Positions 31,934 through 43,250 of a DNA stretch of 64,000 nt are shown in pieces (position 1 is the stretch's first letter; every line of letters begins with the position of its first letter). Both the position numbers and the translations under genes were made by a program. This DNA is from Ascaphus truei. Taxonomy: Eukaryota; Chordata; Amphibia; Anura; Ascaphidae. The stretch covers positions 38,764,960 through 38,828,959 of the forward strand of contig CM071568.1 in the NCBI GenBank assembly GCA_036426205.1, given 5' to 3'. A model generated the notes under the pieces. That model ran no database searches and had not been told where the DNA came from. It saw only the letters and a list, made by a program, of their open reading frames with translations.

Positions 31934-32525
31934 TGTAGCTACCGTGTGTATTCTGGTGCTGGTGCATACCTGTTGGTGTAACAGAAGGCCTGAGGGCTCC
32001 GCGATGTTGTGGGGAAACATCAGGTCAGGCTTTCAGCTGGTTGTTCTGTAGTCAGCGTAGCGCCTCCATCCCATGAGGATCCTGGGGCAGCCAGGATGGT
32101 CCTCACAGGCAACTCTTATCAAAGACCACACCAAGGATGGTATAACTGGAACTTTATTTGGTACAGCAAACATTATCAGTCTCCATTCCCCTGAAGGCAG
32201 TTCCCAGGGCTTGAGGCCCTAATCACCCCTCCTCAGCATACCATACCCCCTAACAGGGTAAGGCCTCGGCCCACTCCTATCCAGGAGAGGCATTACTGGA
32301 GCTTCTTCCACTCAGGGGAGGTGAACACACACTAACTCCCAGAAACACTTGCTCTAGCCTCTAGAGGAAAACCCCTTCCATCCCAGGGGAGTGGCCTGTA
32401 AGCCGGACTCCTATAAAATAACATAACCAGGCCCGGCAGGATTTACTCCCAACACTGCCCTCTCTTTACTGGGACTTACAGTGCTGGAGCGGCCAGAGAA
32501 TTAGTAGCCAGGGGTACCTGACAAC
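31934..32525 (+). mobile_element. solo LTR, family C, copy 1
   Basis: Starts TGTAGCTACC and contains GGTGCATACCTGTTGG, a TCAGGTCAGGCTTTCAG block and AGCGCCTCCATC, in the same order as the copies at 37477 and 62461. The right end is uncertain; I place it near CCTGACA. No target duplication found. Confidence 0.5.
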
Positions 32526-33290
32526 CCTAACATAAAATCCCTGTATGGTAACATCGGATTAATATAAATCAACAACTTACATATATCAATAATAGACTGT
32601 AGAAATACAGTGCCTTTAGATGTTGAGGAAAATAGCAGGAAGTAGTAGATAAATTATTATATAATTAAAAATCTACTAACTTCTTAAACAACCAGCACAA
32701 AAAAAAAGTAAATGAAGCCATTTTGGGCATACAAGCCCTTGACATACATATGGACAGTGCTTGACAAATCACCAAAAATCTACTCGCCGAACCAAAAAAT
32801 CTACTCGCCCGTAGCCCCACCCCCAGTCCCGCTTTTTAAAAAAGAAATTGAATAAATTCCTAGTAAGAACTAATAACAACATTAGTTTTTGATGTAACAG
32901 TTTATTTATTGTATTACATTTATACTTTACTAAAATTAGTTCTTGTTATATACTGTAGTTACGTGTGTGTGTAGGTATAAAAATGTCGGATGACCTCACT
33001 AATCTAGAAAGAAAAAGCCAGATGTGCATGACTAGTTTCCTGAACCTCTTAACCAGTGTCTGGATGCCCCCGCTTCACAATTTCTAAAGCAGCAATCCCA
33101 CCTGGGATCTTACCTGGTACGCAGTCCCTCAATGTCCAGGTAACGTCATTCCCGCAATGTTATACTGTCTTCGGGGTTAGGGGGAATCCTATGTCTCCCG
33201 TGTGAAGCTTGAGAGTCAGATCTGGAAGAAAGCAGTATAGGTTATTTCGGTGTAGGTATAGGGCAGCTAAGATATATAGGGTAAATAAGA
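32526..33290. other. spacer with an unidentified repeat end
   Basis: ACAGTGCTTGACAAATC followed by two AAAAATCTACTCGCC units near 32755-32812 looks like an end of a known vertebrate repeat whose family I cannot name. The rest is unassigned. Confidence 0.35.
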
Positions 33291-33840
33291 TATCCAGATC
33301 CAGAGTGTGTGTGAGAGAGAGCGAGAGAGAGCAAGAGTGTGTGTGTGTGTGTGTGTGTGAGACTGGAAGAGTGTGTGTGAGAGAGAGAGTGAGTGTGAGA
33401 CAGAGAGTGAGTGAGAGTGACAGAGAGAGACAGAGAGAGGCGAGGGTGACAGAGAGAGAGAGAGTGGGTGACAGATAGAGAGAGTGAGTGACAAAGAGAG
33501 AGTGTGGGTGGCAGAGAGAGAGAGTGTGGGTGACAAAAAGAGAGAGAGAGAGTGGGTGACACACAGAGAGAGAGAGTGGGTGACACACAGAGAGAGAGAG
33601 AGTGGGTGACAGAGAGAGAGAGTGGTGACAGAGAGAGAGAGTGGTGACAGAGAGAGAGAGAGAGATGGTATTGGTGACTGGGTGGGTGACTGACTGACTG
33701 GGTGGGTGACTGACTTACTGACTGGGTGACTGACTGACTGACTGGGTGGGTGATTGACTTAACTGACTGTGGGTGACTGACTGACTGTGGGTGGGAAACT
33801 GACTGTAGGTGGGTGGGTGACTATATTAATTGGAAGTGAG
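33291..33840. repeat. GA/GT microsatellite passing into GACT minisatellite
   Basis: Three phases: GAGAGA with GTGTGT near 33340; units of GAGAGAGAGTGGGTGACA to about 33665; then TGACTGACTGGGTGGG units to about 33830. Ser/Leu-rich minus frames are repeat translation. Confidence 0.9.
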
Positions 33841-33904
33841 GGGGCCCACCGGTTTAGCAGAGTTCGTTCAGGCAGCTTGCTTGTTTGTCTTGCACATGCG
33901 GTGT

Positions 33905-34265
33905 CCTACATGGGAGGGGGGGGGGGCGGTCCGGCGCCGGGCTCTAATCACTTGAGCTCCCGACCTTGTTTGTCCTGCACATGCAGTGTCCTGCACAGGC
34001 GGGAGGGTGGGTGGATATCCTGCACGGGTGGGAGGGAGTCCTGCAGAGGGGGAGTACGTCCTGCATGAGCGGGAGCGCATCCTGCATTGGCGGGAAGGTG
34101 TCCTGCATGGCAGGAGGGCGTCCTGCATGTGCGGGTGCACCTCCTCCATGGGCGGGAGGGTATCCTGCATGGGCGGGAGGGTATCCTTCATGGGCGCGAG
34201 GGCGGGAATGTGTCCTGCATGGGAAGGAGAGAGGGCGGTCCGGCGCTGGGCTCCAATCACTTCAG
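33905..34265. repeat. minisatellite, about 21-23-bp unit, with duplicated flanks
   Basis: Units of GTATCCTGCATGGGCGGGAG recur about thirteen times. The sequence GGCGGTCCGGCGC followed by TAATCACTTxAGCTCCC is present on both sides (33925 and 34225), so the block may have arisen by unequal exchange between them. Confidence 0.85.
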
Positions 34266-35693
34266 CTCCCGACCTTCACAGTGTCTCATGCTCCCCAGCA
34301 TCAGAAAAGGCTGCCTGCTCATCTAGATGCCGCATGACATCACGAGCGTCATGTTGGCATGGCACCGCGCGGCCATTGCAGTTGGAGGAGAAGGAGGAAA
34401 ATAATGCCCGTAGAAGCTGCAACAAGGCACCGCAGCACCCCACCACAGCACCTCGCCAGCGGCTAAAATGCAGTCGCCCGGGTGACCACATTTGTTGAGG
34501 ACTGCATATGGACATATGTCTTTTTTCAACCTCAACTACTATGTAACTATGTATGTGGCCTTAAATGCAGCACAGCGGCTGGCCGCTATTTAAAGCAAAA
34601 AATGCCGTGAAAATAACAGAGGGAAGACGATGAGCAAGGATGTAATTGTGACAGTGTAACAACGGAAACAGCGTCAAAAGACGCAAATATATAGACTAAC
34701 ACGATGAAGTCAGAGCAACAACTGAGGCCATCTGACAGAGGCTTGGTATCAAAATGCTCGAAAAAACATTGATATGACAACCGAGTTGTACAGTATATTA
34801 ACATAAAATAGCCTAAATACATTAATAAGAAAATGTGAATGTCACACCATCTTTCATATAGACTAATGAATCTATCAATTCTCAAAATATTTGGATCGTC
34901 ATCTACCAAGAATAACAGACAGTCAAAAACACACAATAAGAGAAAGAAAGACTGTATAAGACCACACTAAGTCAATGATGTATTTTGTATCTACTGTATT
35001 AGCAAAGAAAGCTACAAAATGAACTGATTATCAAGGGAAGATGTCAGTTATCTACACAGCGTCTATTAATAATGGAGAATAAATGTTAAGGCGGACAGCT
35101 GCTTCATCTCCCAAATATGGCTACATCAACAGACAAAAGGAATATGGAAAATAAAACTCCAACTAAAAAAAATGTAATATCGACTAATGATGGGGTGTGA
35201 ATGGCTTATTCAGATTTGCACTTTTGGTAACAAGTAAAGAGCACTTGCAGAAAAGCATAGTGGCCATGAGTGTCCTTCTATACAGTATTGGTGAAAAACT
35301 TCTGATGTGGGTAGCTTTAGGGTATAAAGGTTCGGTTACATGTTGTTTTTATATAATGTTTTCCTAATGTTGTACATTTGTTAATGGCACAATAAACTAT
35401 TTTATGATACTTCTTTTCTTCATTAAACAAAATGTATTAAAACCATCTCTCCCTCTGAGCTGGCGGAGTTTTTAGTAAATACGTATTAAGGTTTTCTTTG
35501 GAGGCTAGCAGAACCTCAGCCAGCGTAGCTAAACTTCCTCTTCGGTGGCTATAATAATACAGTGCAGATAAAAACAAAAGCAAGCAACAGTGCCAACACA
35601 AAAAGATGCACCTGCAACGGAGTTATGTTGTTTTATTGTTAAATTGTATTTTTCTTTACTCTTACTGTTTAATAAATTATTTTGTAATACTTT
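34266..35693. other. AT-rich spacer
   Basis: A CpG-rich stretch to about 34480, then AT-rich DNA. No gene recognised. TTCAACCTCAACTACTATGT near 34530 looks like a repeat end. Confidence 0.4.
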
Positions 35694-36639
35694 TGTAACA
35701 ACCCCGACCAATGAAAGAGTGACCACACCAACCTGTCCCAATGTGTGTATGTGATGCTCAGCGGGCACCTTATTTCTCAGGGTGCTGGACTTTGTGCAGG
35801 GCTGGGCTGTTGAGCAAATAATGGAACAGAAGGCGCCCGAAACTTTCTTTAACTTTATTAAACAGGCATCTTAGGGCAGTAAATAAATATCAATAAAGTG
35901 CAATGTGAAAACAATAAAATTATCAGCTCTCACAGTATATTATTATTTACTAATATCCATTTTTATCACTTGGAGTATATGGTTTAACACTTAGAGCGCC
36001 GGGTGAACATTTGTTCCCATCTTAAGGCAGCAACAGGAAAGTTTTTGGGTTATAAGATCACTTCCTGCTTCTTGCATAGACACAAAACAAAGTTTCCTCA
36101 ACCATGAGGCTTGTAGCCAGGGTAGCACTTTTTAAAGCCTCTTTCATGTTGCTGGAAACAGAACTAGAAACTTCTCCAACAATTCCCCAACAACTATTCC
36201 AGGTCTCCTTAATTAGCACCTGTATGAAGAACCCACTTCCTACTGTGGGAGGCTACTGGTTCCTGAAGTGTCTATAGAGCCCCTACACTGGGACACTTGC
36301 CATAACTGGAAACCAGGAAACTGTTGCTTACCCTTAGTTACAGGACTATAACTTGGTGATCCCCTGAACACGGGTCTACTTAAGTTCTGAGGAAAAGGAT
36401 CCAGGTCCTTTATATTTATAAGCTTTTCCTTACCCCTGTAGCTGGGAAAGAAAAGAAAATGCTTAGCCTAACTGAGTCATCCCCTAAAGGGTTGACCTTT
36501 CCAGCACATTCTGGAAGAACAGGAACTGGCCAATCACCCTAGGTGACTGGCAACATGAAATACATTATTTGCCCCCTTAACTCCCTTTAGGGACCAGGAC
36601 TCACTAAGATTAATTCTAGCCTACCCCAAGGGTGCTACA
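35694..36639 (+). mobile_element. probable solo LTR, family D
   Basis: About 946 bp from TGTAACAACCCCGACC to GGGTGCTACA, so TG...CA ends, with an AACTTTATTAAACAGG-like block near 35850. Flanking tetramers CTTT and CTTC differ at one base. No partner LTR or internal region found. Confidence 0.5.
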
Positions 36640-36819
36640 CTTCTTTGCTTGATTAAACAAATTGAACAGAAAACTAAACCTGTCCAGTGGGTGTAGGGGG
36701 CAACTCACAGAGCCTTATTAACACTCTTTATAGTGATCATTCAAATAAACAATTCAAATAAAAATGTTGTCATAGAAAAAAACATCCCCACCCACCACAC
36801 ACAAGACTACTCCCCCTAA

Positions 36820-37209
36820 GGCTGAGTCCATGCTCCCTGCTTGCTCGCTGAGGCGCGCTGAGGCTCAGGGAAAGCAGGTGCTTTCCCTGGCCTTGCGGTT
36901 GCTTACCACACGCGCTCTCAGCGGGCCATCAGGGGGCGGGCTAGGGGCGGGCGCGTCACTGGCCAGGGCGGGCTAGTGACGTCACGAAGCTGGTTCGCCC
37001 TCATTGAGTGAACCGCTCACATGACCGGCCTGTCGCGCCGGCAAGCGGGGGAATTTTAAATTCCCCTAAGACCTGCGCTTCCGCAAGCGCGCGGAAGCGC
37101 AGGTGAGCCCCTACTAAAGCCGCTCTAATTGCGGCTATAGGGGCACAGTGCTGAGCGGGAGCGCGCCTCAGCGCGCTTCCGCCAGCAAGCAAGTAACATG
37201 GCCGAGGCC
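36820..37209. mobile_element. PIF/Harbinger-like MITE with TAA duplication
   Basis: 390 bp with imperfect inverted ends: GGCTGAGTCCATG left, GGCCTCGGCCATG as the reverse complement of the right end, both followed by CTTGCTxGC. The trinucleotide TAA is present on both sides (36817-36819 and 37210-37212). CpG-rich with internal inverted repeats (GCGCGCTGAGG). The 132-residue minus frame over it is not a gene. Confidence 0.75.
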
Positions 37210-37476
37210 TAATCCACCCAAGACACCCTAACCCACCACCCACTCTGCCCACAAAATCCTCAACCCTCACCTCTCTAACCCCACCACTCATGACAATTCT
37301 CCCCCCAATCACCCACAATATTCTCACCCCCCCCCCTCGAGCCCCCACCCCCTGGGGCCTGGCTATCCTGTTTAGAACATGTTGGGAAAAGGAGTACATT
37401 CTTGTATTAGTTTACGGTATTATACATGTGTTGCGGTGTTTCCACCACCCTCTGGGAGAATTGCCCTTCTATAAGG
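37210..37476. other. C-rich spacer
   Basis: CCCACCC-type low-complexity sequence, no gene. Confidence 0.4.
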
Positions 37477-38148
37477 TGTGAAGTGCTGGTACCTGCTGGT
37501 TTACAGGATACTGAGATGTCCGCCGATGGTAGTGGGGATATCAGGACAGGCTTCTGGGGTAAATGATGATCCTTTATCTCATTGGTGTCAGCGCCTCCAT
37601 CTCTTGCAGGCTCCAGGACAGTGAAGGCAATCCCTGCAGGAGAACTCACTGATACTCCCCCTGATAGATTGCACTCACAAGGCAGGAGTATATTTTAACA
37701 AGAGGGGTCTTTATTCTTCACAGCATATAACAGCATAAATGGACAGCAATCACTCTCTTGCCCTTCAACCTCTGGATGGTCCCTAGACTCAAACCCCTGG
37801 CATAGGGCACCAAGGACGGTCCGAACTCTTCCATTACTCCCTGATAGAGTAAGGGATATGGTACTCACCCCCACTCCCCAAGGGGAGGGGACAGAAGGTG
37901 CCAGAGCCCTGAACACCTCTGTGTGAGATCAGTCTCTCTCAAAGGGGAGAGACAACTAACTAAATTTGGTAATGCAGGCCCTTAAGAACCGAGGGGGAGG
38001 GTCCAAGTTTTGAGCACCTTATTGGGCAGAACACAGCCTTAGCCCACCTCCTCCCCTATCACTCAAGGAGCTGCTACTATTGGGGAAAACCTTGTATTGG
38101 TCCTGACACTGCCTGCACAGATATCAGGACTTACATGTCAGGCAGCGT
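37477..38148 (+). mobile_element. solo LTR, family C, copy 2
   Basis: Contains GTGCTGGTACCTGCTGG, GGGGATATCAGGACAGGCTT and TCAGCGCCTCCATCTCTTG, matching the copies at 31934 and 62461, with a TTTATTCTTCACAGC segment. It runs directly into the family B LTR at 38149. Ends are approximate. Confidence 0.5.
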
Positions 38149-38366
38149 TGCCACGGGAGACTTTACACCAGGATCATTCATTGAGCAAAACCAAGGAGTA
38201 AAACAAATTGTAATTTATTCCATTGAAACAGACGTACACAGTGGATTACAATTATACAGAGGGAAACATACTTACTGGGGATCTGGGCTAAAAAAAACCT
38301 AATCTTTCCTATCTCAGATAGTCCTTGAAACAAAGCCTTTGGTTGACTGGGATGTACCCACAAAAG

Positions 38367-39186
38367 TGTCACGCTGCGCTCACCACGGACAAGGAGGGAC
38401 CCCGGAACTGAGGTGAAAAGGGTAATACTTGCACCCACAGCTGCGGGGACATGCCTGGAAGGTGGATAGTAGGTGTCCGGAACTGCACGGGAGAAATGAT
38501 AAAGTTCAGATACTCGCCGGATAATTGGGAAGTTCCAGTAGAATAGTCGGTGCCGAGAGCCTTGGGTTTGGAGCCGGGAGGTAGGTGGAAATCCATAAGC
38601 CGAGGTGGAGGATTGGAGAGTTCGGGAGGTCAGAGGGCAAGCAAAAGGTCGAAATCCAGAGCGGGTTTCACAGTCAAGCCGGTTCGGTACACGGGAGTTC
38701 ACTAGAAGAGACAGAGACAAAAGCACTAAGGCAGGCACGACCGTGGGTAACGCAGGTCACACAAAGCTATGCTCAGCCAAAGAAGGAATGGCTGAGCAGG
38801 GTATAAATGCGGAGAGAGCCCAATGGGAGGAGGGGGAGGGACGGAGGAGCGACCCCCTGGGAGGCAGGGATAGGTTAGGGAATGTGCCACAGCTGATGAG
38901 CTTGACGCGTGGCTTGTGAGTGATGCACGCGCATCAGGCGTGTGCACCGCGTGGGTGAGGTGCACGTGGCCTGAGCTGGGGGCGGGAGTTCCTCACGCGG
39001 GAGGACAGAAAGGTCCGTGAGTGTACGCGCACATGCGCGTGTCCTGTGGCAGCCGCGGGGACCAGGGAGGAAGGAGGAGGGTCCCGCTCGCGGCGGTGAA
39101 CCTGTGAAGCCGGAGCCGGGGAGCGCCGGGTAAGTTGCGGCACAGGGGGAACCCTCTTTGGGAGAGGTGTTCCCCGAGTTCTTACA
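38367..39186 (-). repeat. Gypsy1 3' LTR
   Basis: 820 bp, downstream LTR of the element (left in window). It keeps the TATA-like box (near 38801-38808) and TATGCTCAGCC (38768-38778), the same arrangement as the 5' LTR. Confidence 0.92.
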
Positions 39187-39577
39187 GTACCCCCCCCCCC
39201 CCTTGAGGAGCGGCCTCAGGATGACTCCAATATGGCTTTTGGGGAAACTTAGAATGGAAGAGTCTCAGCAATCTTGGGGCATGTATTTGGTGGTAGGGTA
39301 CCCAAGATCTTTCTTCTGGGCCAAAGCCCTTCCAGTGAACCAGATACTGCACCGAACCCCTCGTTTTCCTGGAATCTAGGATAGACTGAACCTCAAACTC
39401 CTCCTGCCCCTGAACTATGACTGGTTTAGGGCCATCTGTTGTTTTGTGGAACTGTGGGCTTTGGGACACAGGTTTTAGCAGAGATACATGGAACACGGAG
39501 GGTATTCTCATGGATGGGGGAAGTTCCAGGCGATATGCCACAGGATTGATTTGTTCGACCACTGAGAATGGGCCCAA
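39182..39577 (-). pseudogene. Gypsy1 integrase C-terminus and chromodomain
   Basis: The frame starts at the [19 protein letters not shown] block (the conserved end of chromovirus integrases) and continues to [10 protein letters not shown], then a full chromodomain: [30 protein letters not shown] and [10 protein letters not shown]. Chromodomains direct chromoviruses toward marked chromatin. The frame ends [12 protein letters not shown]: the glycines are the polypurine tract and the stop codon is made by the first bases of the LTR. A frameshift near 39585 separates it from the integrase core. Confidence 0.9.
39187..39202 (-). promoter_or_regulatory. Gypsy1 polypurine tract
   Basis: On the minus strand thirteen G followed by TAC lie directly against the 3' LTR. 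This is the expected primer for plus-strand synthesis. The tract also codes for the last glycines of pol. Confidence 0.85.
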
Positions 39578-39579
39578 GT

Positions 39580-40640
39580 ACCTGGGGGCCAGTTTGAGGC
39601 TAGGGTCTTCAGTTTAATGTTCCTGGAGGAGAGCCAGACCTTATCTCCCAATTTGAAGACTGGTGCCTGACAACGGTGCAGATCTGCCTGTGCTTTTTGT
39701 CTGCGGGTTGCCCTTTCCAGAGCTTCTTGGATCTTTTTCCAGGATTCCTGCAGATCCTTGATTCGGTCATCCGCTGCTGGAACTCCGGAAGGGACTGAAG
39801 TGATGGGGAGCTGAACCAGGTGGAAACAATAATTAATGAAAAAGGGGGATTTCAGTGTGGAGCTGTTCCTTAAAGAGTTATGGGAGAACTCTGCCCATGG
39901 AAGCAAATCTACCCAATCGTCTTGACTGTCCGCGACAAAGCACCGGAGGTATTGCTCCAATGTCTGGTTCGTTGTCTCGGTTTGCCCATTAGTCTGGGGG
40001 TGATACCCGGAAGAAAAATGGAGGGTGATATCCATCCTACGAGCGAAGGCCCGCCAGAATTTGAAGATGAATTGTGTGCCACGATCAGATACGATGGAAA
40101 GAGGAACTCCGTGAATGCGGAATATTTCCCTAATAAAAATGTCTGTCAGGGTGGTGGAATTGGGCAGCCCTTTAAGAGGGACAAAATGGGCCTGCTTGGA
40201 GAACCAGTCCACGATTACTAAAATGGTATTCATCCCCCTAGAGGCCGGGGGTTCTACAACAAAGTCCATGGACAGGTGACTCCAAGGGCGTTCCGGTATG
40301 GGAAGGGGTCGTAGGAGACCATAAGGCTTTTTACGAATGATCTTGACCTGGGCACAGATTGGACAGGTTTTCACATATTCAGAAATATCTTCCGACATGG
40401 TAGGCCACCAAAAGGTGCGGCTAATGAGGTCAGAGGTTCTACTGATACCTGGTTGACCGGCTGACTTTGAAGAATGTCCCCACTCTAGAATCTTCTTCAG
40501 GAAGCGTGGAGCTGCATATAGACGGCCGACCGGCACCTTCAGGTCTCTCGGGAGGTTAGACAGCTGCCATGACCTGGTCCAGGATATCGAAAGAGTTGGC
40601 CGAGATTATATATTTGTGGGGTAAGATTGTCTCGGAGGTA
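39580..40640 (-). pseudogene. Gypsy1 integrase core
   Basis: The frame at 39508-40536 has the zinc-binding region with H21 and CPICAQ (C58, C61), but the second histidine position reads AGQPG where relatives have AGHPG, so the HHCC finger is damaged. The catalytic triad is present: D91 (MDF), D151 (SDRG) and E187 (NGQTET), with 35 residues between the last two. It would insert the cDNA. After TRRQKAQAD the frame runs off into an unrelated C-terminus because of a frameshift. The methionine at 40536 is not the natural start. Confidence 0.9.
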
Positions 40641-41153
40641 TCTTCGGAGTTGTCCTCGAACAGGAATTGCCGTGACAGTGCGTCCGCCTTTTGTTTTTTT
40701 GAGCCGGGGATGTAGGATATGAGATAATTGAATCTCGAAAAGAAAAGGGACCATCGAGCCTGACGTGCTCCAAGACGACATGCACTCTCAATATATAGTA
40801 GATTTTTATGGTCGGTGAGGATTGAAATGGGGGTCTCTGTTCCCTCCAGAATATGTCTCCATTCCTGAAGGGCGAGTTTAATAGCCAGGAGTTCTCTATT
40901 ACCGACGTCGTAGTTCCGTTTTGCTGAAGAATTTTTTTTTAAAAGAACCCGCAGGGGTGAAGTTTGGCCTGTGGGGACTGTCTTTGTGAGAGGATGGCGC
41001 CTACACCGATATCAGATGCGTCTACCTCCAGGGTAAAGGGAAGCCTGGGGTCTAGATGATGCAAGATTGGGGCAGAAGTGAAAGACTTCTTGAGGGAGTC
41101 GAAAGCTTGGAGGGCTGCTGGAGACCAGGCTGCTGTGTTAGCTCCCTTCTTAG
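40641..41153 (-). pseudogene. Gypsy1 RNase H
   Basis: Reading the minus strand, [19 protein letters not shown] marks the first catalytic aspartate of Ty3-type RNase H, and [20 protein letters not shown] the end of the domain. A run of A near 40930 on the minus strand brings a stop (CGFF-stop-KK) and a likely frameshift. It would remove the RNA strand during cDNA synthesis. Confidence 0.8.
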
Positions 41154-42065
41154 TCAGGGCAGTGATGGGGCAGTAGATGAAAAGTTCTTGATGAATTTAC
41201 GGTAATAGTTCGCAAATCCTAAGAACCGCTGTACGGTTTTCAGGGAAGTGGGTTGCGGCCATTCTAAGACAGCTTTTAGTTTTGTTGGATCCATAGAGAA
41301 ACCTGTACTACAAATGATGTATCTTAGAAAGGGAATGGAAGATAGATGAAAAGAACATTTCTCCAGCTTGGTGTACAAACGGTTCTCTCGAAGGCGGGAC
41401 AGGACTAATTTGGTGTGCTGAATGTGGTCAGGGAGGGATTTAGAAAAAATGAGGATATCATCAAGGTACACGATGACGAAGCTGTTGAGGAGATCGCGGA
41501 AGATCTCGTTGACAAACTCCTGGAAGACTGCCGGGGCATTGCACAGGCCGAAGGGCATGACTAGGTATTCATAGTGCCCATCCCGGGTGTTGAAGGCGGT
41601 CTTCCACTCGTCACCCTGGCAGATGCGGACAAGATTATAGGCTCCGTGGAGGTCAAGTTTGGAAAAAATTGTTGCCCCCTGTAGGCGGTCAAAGAGCTCG
41701 GAAATGAGTGGCAGGGGGTAACGGTTCTTGACCGTAATCTTGTTGAGACCTCTGTAGACAATACAGGGGCGAAGAGAGCCATCTTTTTTTTTGACAAAGA
41801 AGAATCCGGCTCAAGCTGGAGATGACGAATTCCAGATGAACCCCTTCTTCAAATTATCTTGGATATATTCGGACATGGCTTGGGTCTCGGGCATGGAAAG
41901 AGGGTAGAAACGGCTTTTAGGTAGCGTGGCACCGGGAAGAAGGTCAATAGGGCAGTCAAAGGCTCTATGGGGGGGCAGCACCTCAGAACGTACTTTGTCG
42001 AAAACATCCGCAAGGTCCCAGTAGACCACTGGGAGGGAAGTTTTGTACTCTGCGGGTAGTTCCAC
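41154..42065 (-). pseudogene. Gypsy1 reverse transcriptase
   Basis: Three minus frames together hold the enzyme. 41811-42065 has the N-terminal PLxRAFDCPIDLLPGATLP block and LKKGFI. 41561-41797 covers the fingers, but mostly in a shifted frame ([10 protein letters not shown] read in the neighbour). 41154-41558 has [13 protein letters not shown], the catalytic [10 protein letters not shown] (residues 31-40) with both aspartates and [12 protein letters not shown]. At least two frameshifts separate them. The tether to RNase H follows. Confidence 0.9.
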
Positions 42066-42077
42066 TCCGGCTATCGT

Positions 42078-42425
42078 CTATTTGGGGGGAAGACAAGTCT
42101 TGAGGCACTGAGGACTCCATCGTATGGGTTCCTCGTAAGTCCAATCCAGCTGTGGGTTGTGCAATTGCAACCATGGGAGTCCCAGAATCACCTCCACCGA
42201 TGGAGTGTGGATCACGTCCAAGGTAATCTTTCCTTGGTGACCGTCCTCTGTGGAGAGGGATAGAGAGCAAGTCTCCAGGGAAATAAAAGCTGGTTGGAGT
42301 AGGCGTCCGTCTATGGCCTCCAAGCCGACGGGAACAGCTTTAGATTGGAAAGGAATATTGTTTCTGCTGGCAAAATCCTGATCAATAAAGTTTCCTTGAG
42401 AGCCGGAATCTATGAATGCGGAGGC
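42078..42425 (-). pseudogene. Gypsy1 aspartic protease
   Basis: The active site reads AFIDSGSQGNFID, with the DSG triad at 42410-42402. The C-terminal part at 42078-42323 has VILGLPWLQLHNPQLDW, the usual end of the Ty3-type retropepsin (hGxPWLxxHxPxIDW). The enzyme would cut the gag-pol polyprotein as a dimer. The frame changes between the two parts. Confidence 0.85.
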
Positions 42426-42538
42426 GGGAATCTGGGAGTTATTTCAGGCAAGAGAGATGGACAGCATCATCCGAGTAGGAAGTTTCTTCGGAGAAGGGGA
42501 AGAGGAAGAAATTGTACCCAACGAGACCCTCTCATACC

Positions 42539-43250
42539 TCATTGGGTTTTGGCGTTTCCCGGCCGCAGAGGACAGCTCGCCAGCAGATGACCGGAATGCC
42601 CGCAGTAGTGACACAGTCCACCATCTCGTTGGCGCTGTCTATCAGAAGCGGATAGCCTATGACTTCCAAGCTGCATAGGTTCAGGCTCATCTATAGGTTG
42701 GGGAACATAAGGAACAAGACTGCAGCTGGTAGACCTTGGAGAGGCGGCAAGAGGGAGCGTGCGTTCAAGTCTTCTCTCCCAAAGGGGCTGGTCCACACGG
42801 ATGCAGACTGCAATGAGGTCCTCCAATCTGGTGGGTCTCTCCAGAATCGCCAGCTGGTCCTTGATGGATTCGGACAGTCCCTGCCAGAAGGCTGCGGAGA
42901 GGGCGACGTCATTCCGAGAGGTCTCGGCCGCGATGGTCCGGAACTCCAGGGCATACTGGGCGATGGGGCGAGTACCTTAAGAGAGATGGAACAAAGAGGA
43001 ATCTGCCGTGATCTTGCGACCAGGCGTGTCAAATACTTGCTTGAACTCCCGGAGGAAGCAGGGATAATCGTGCGTCATGTCGGCCCTCCGTTCCCAGATA
43101 GGGGATGCCCAGGCCAGGGCATTTCCGGTCAATAGACAGACGATGTAGGCCACCCTGGAGCGGGCAGTAGGAAAGCACGATGGGGACAGCTCGAATTGAA
43201 TCTCACACTGGTTGATGAATCCTCTGCACTCGTGGGGATCCCCTGCATAA
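42539..43250 (-). pseudogene. Gypsy1 gag, C-terminal part with zinc knuckle
   Basis: Near 42613-42570 the frame reads CHYCGHSGHLLASC, a perfect CX2CX4HX4C zinc knuckle (C72, C75, H80, C85 of the 42539-42826 frame), typical of the nucleocapsid part of gag. Upstream, in a frame with no Met of its own, the capsid-like segment has INQCEIQFELSPSCFP, then ARVAYIVCLLTGNALAWASP-like text, as in sushi-type gags. It runs up to 43250, where the 35-bp duplication of the inserted element begins. The N-terminus is at 44700-44952. Confidence 0.85.
43216..43250. repeat. 35-bp target duplication, left copy
   Basis: The 35 bases starting TGAATCCTCTG and ending CCTGCATAA are repeated at 44700-44734 with two mismatches. 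Both copies read as gag codons (PHECRGF and PHEYRGF). Confidence 0.9.

Noticed and set aside
33868..34498. Long plus and minus ORFs around 34 kb
   Set aside because: Products of the GGGCGGGAGGGTATCCTGCA minisatellite and its duplicated flanks.
38178..38738. 186-residue minus-strand ORF, repeated at 44859-45233
   Set aside because: Both copies lie in the Gypsy1 LTRs; the repeat of an open frame follows from LTR identity, and no family motif is visible.
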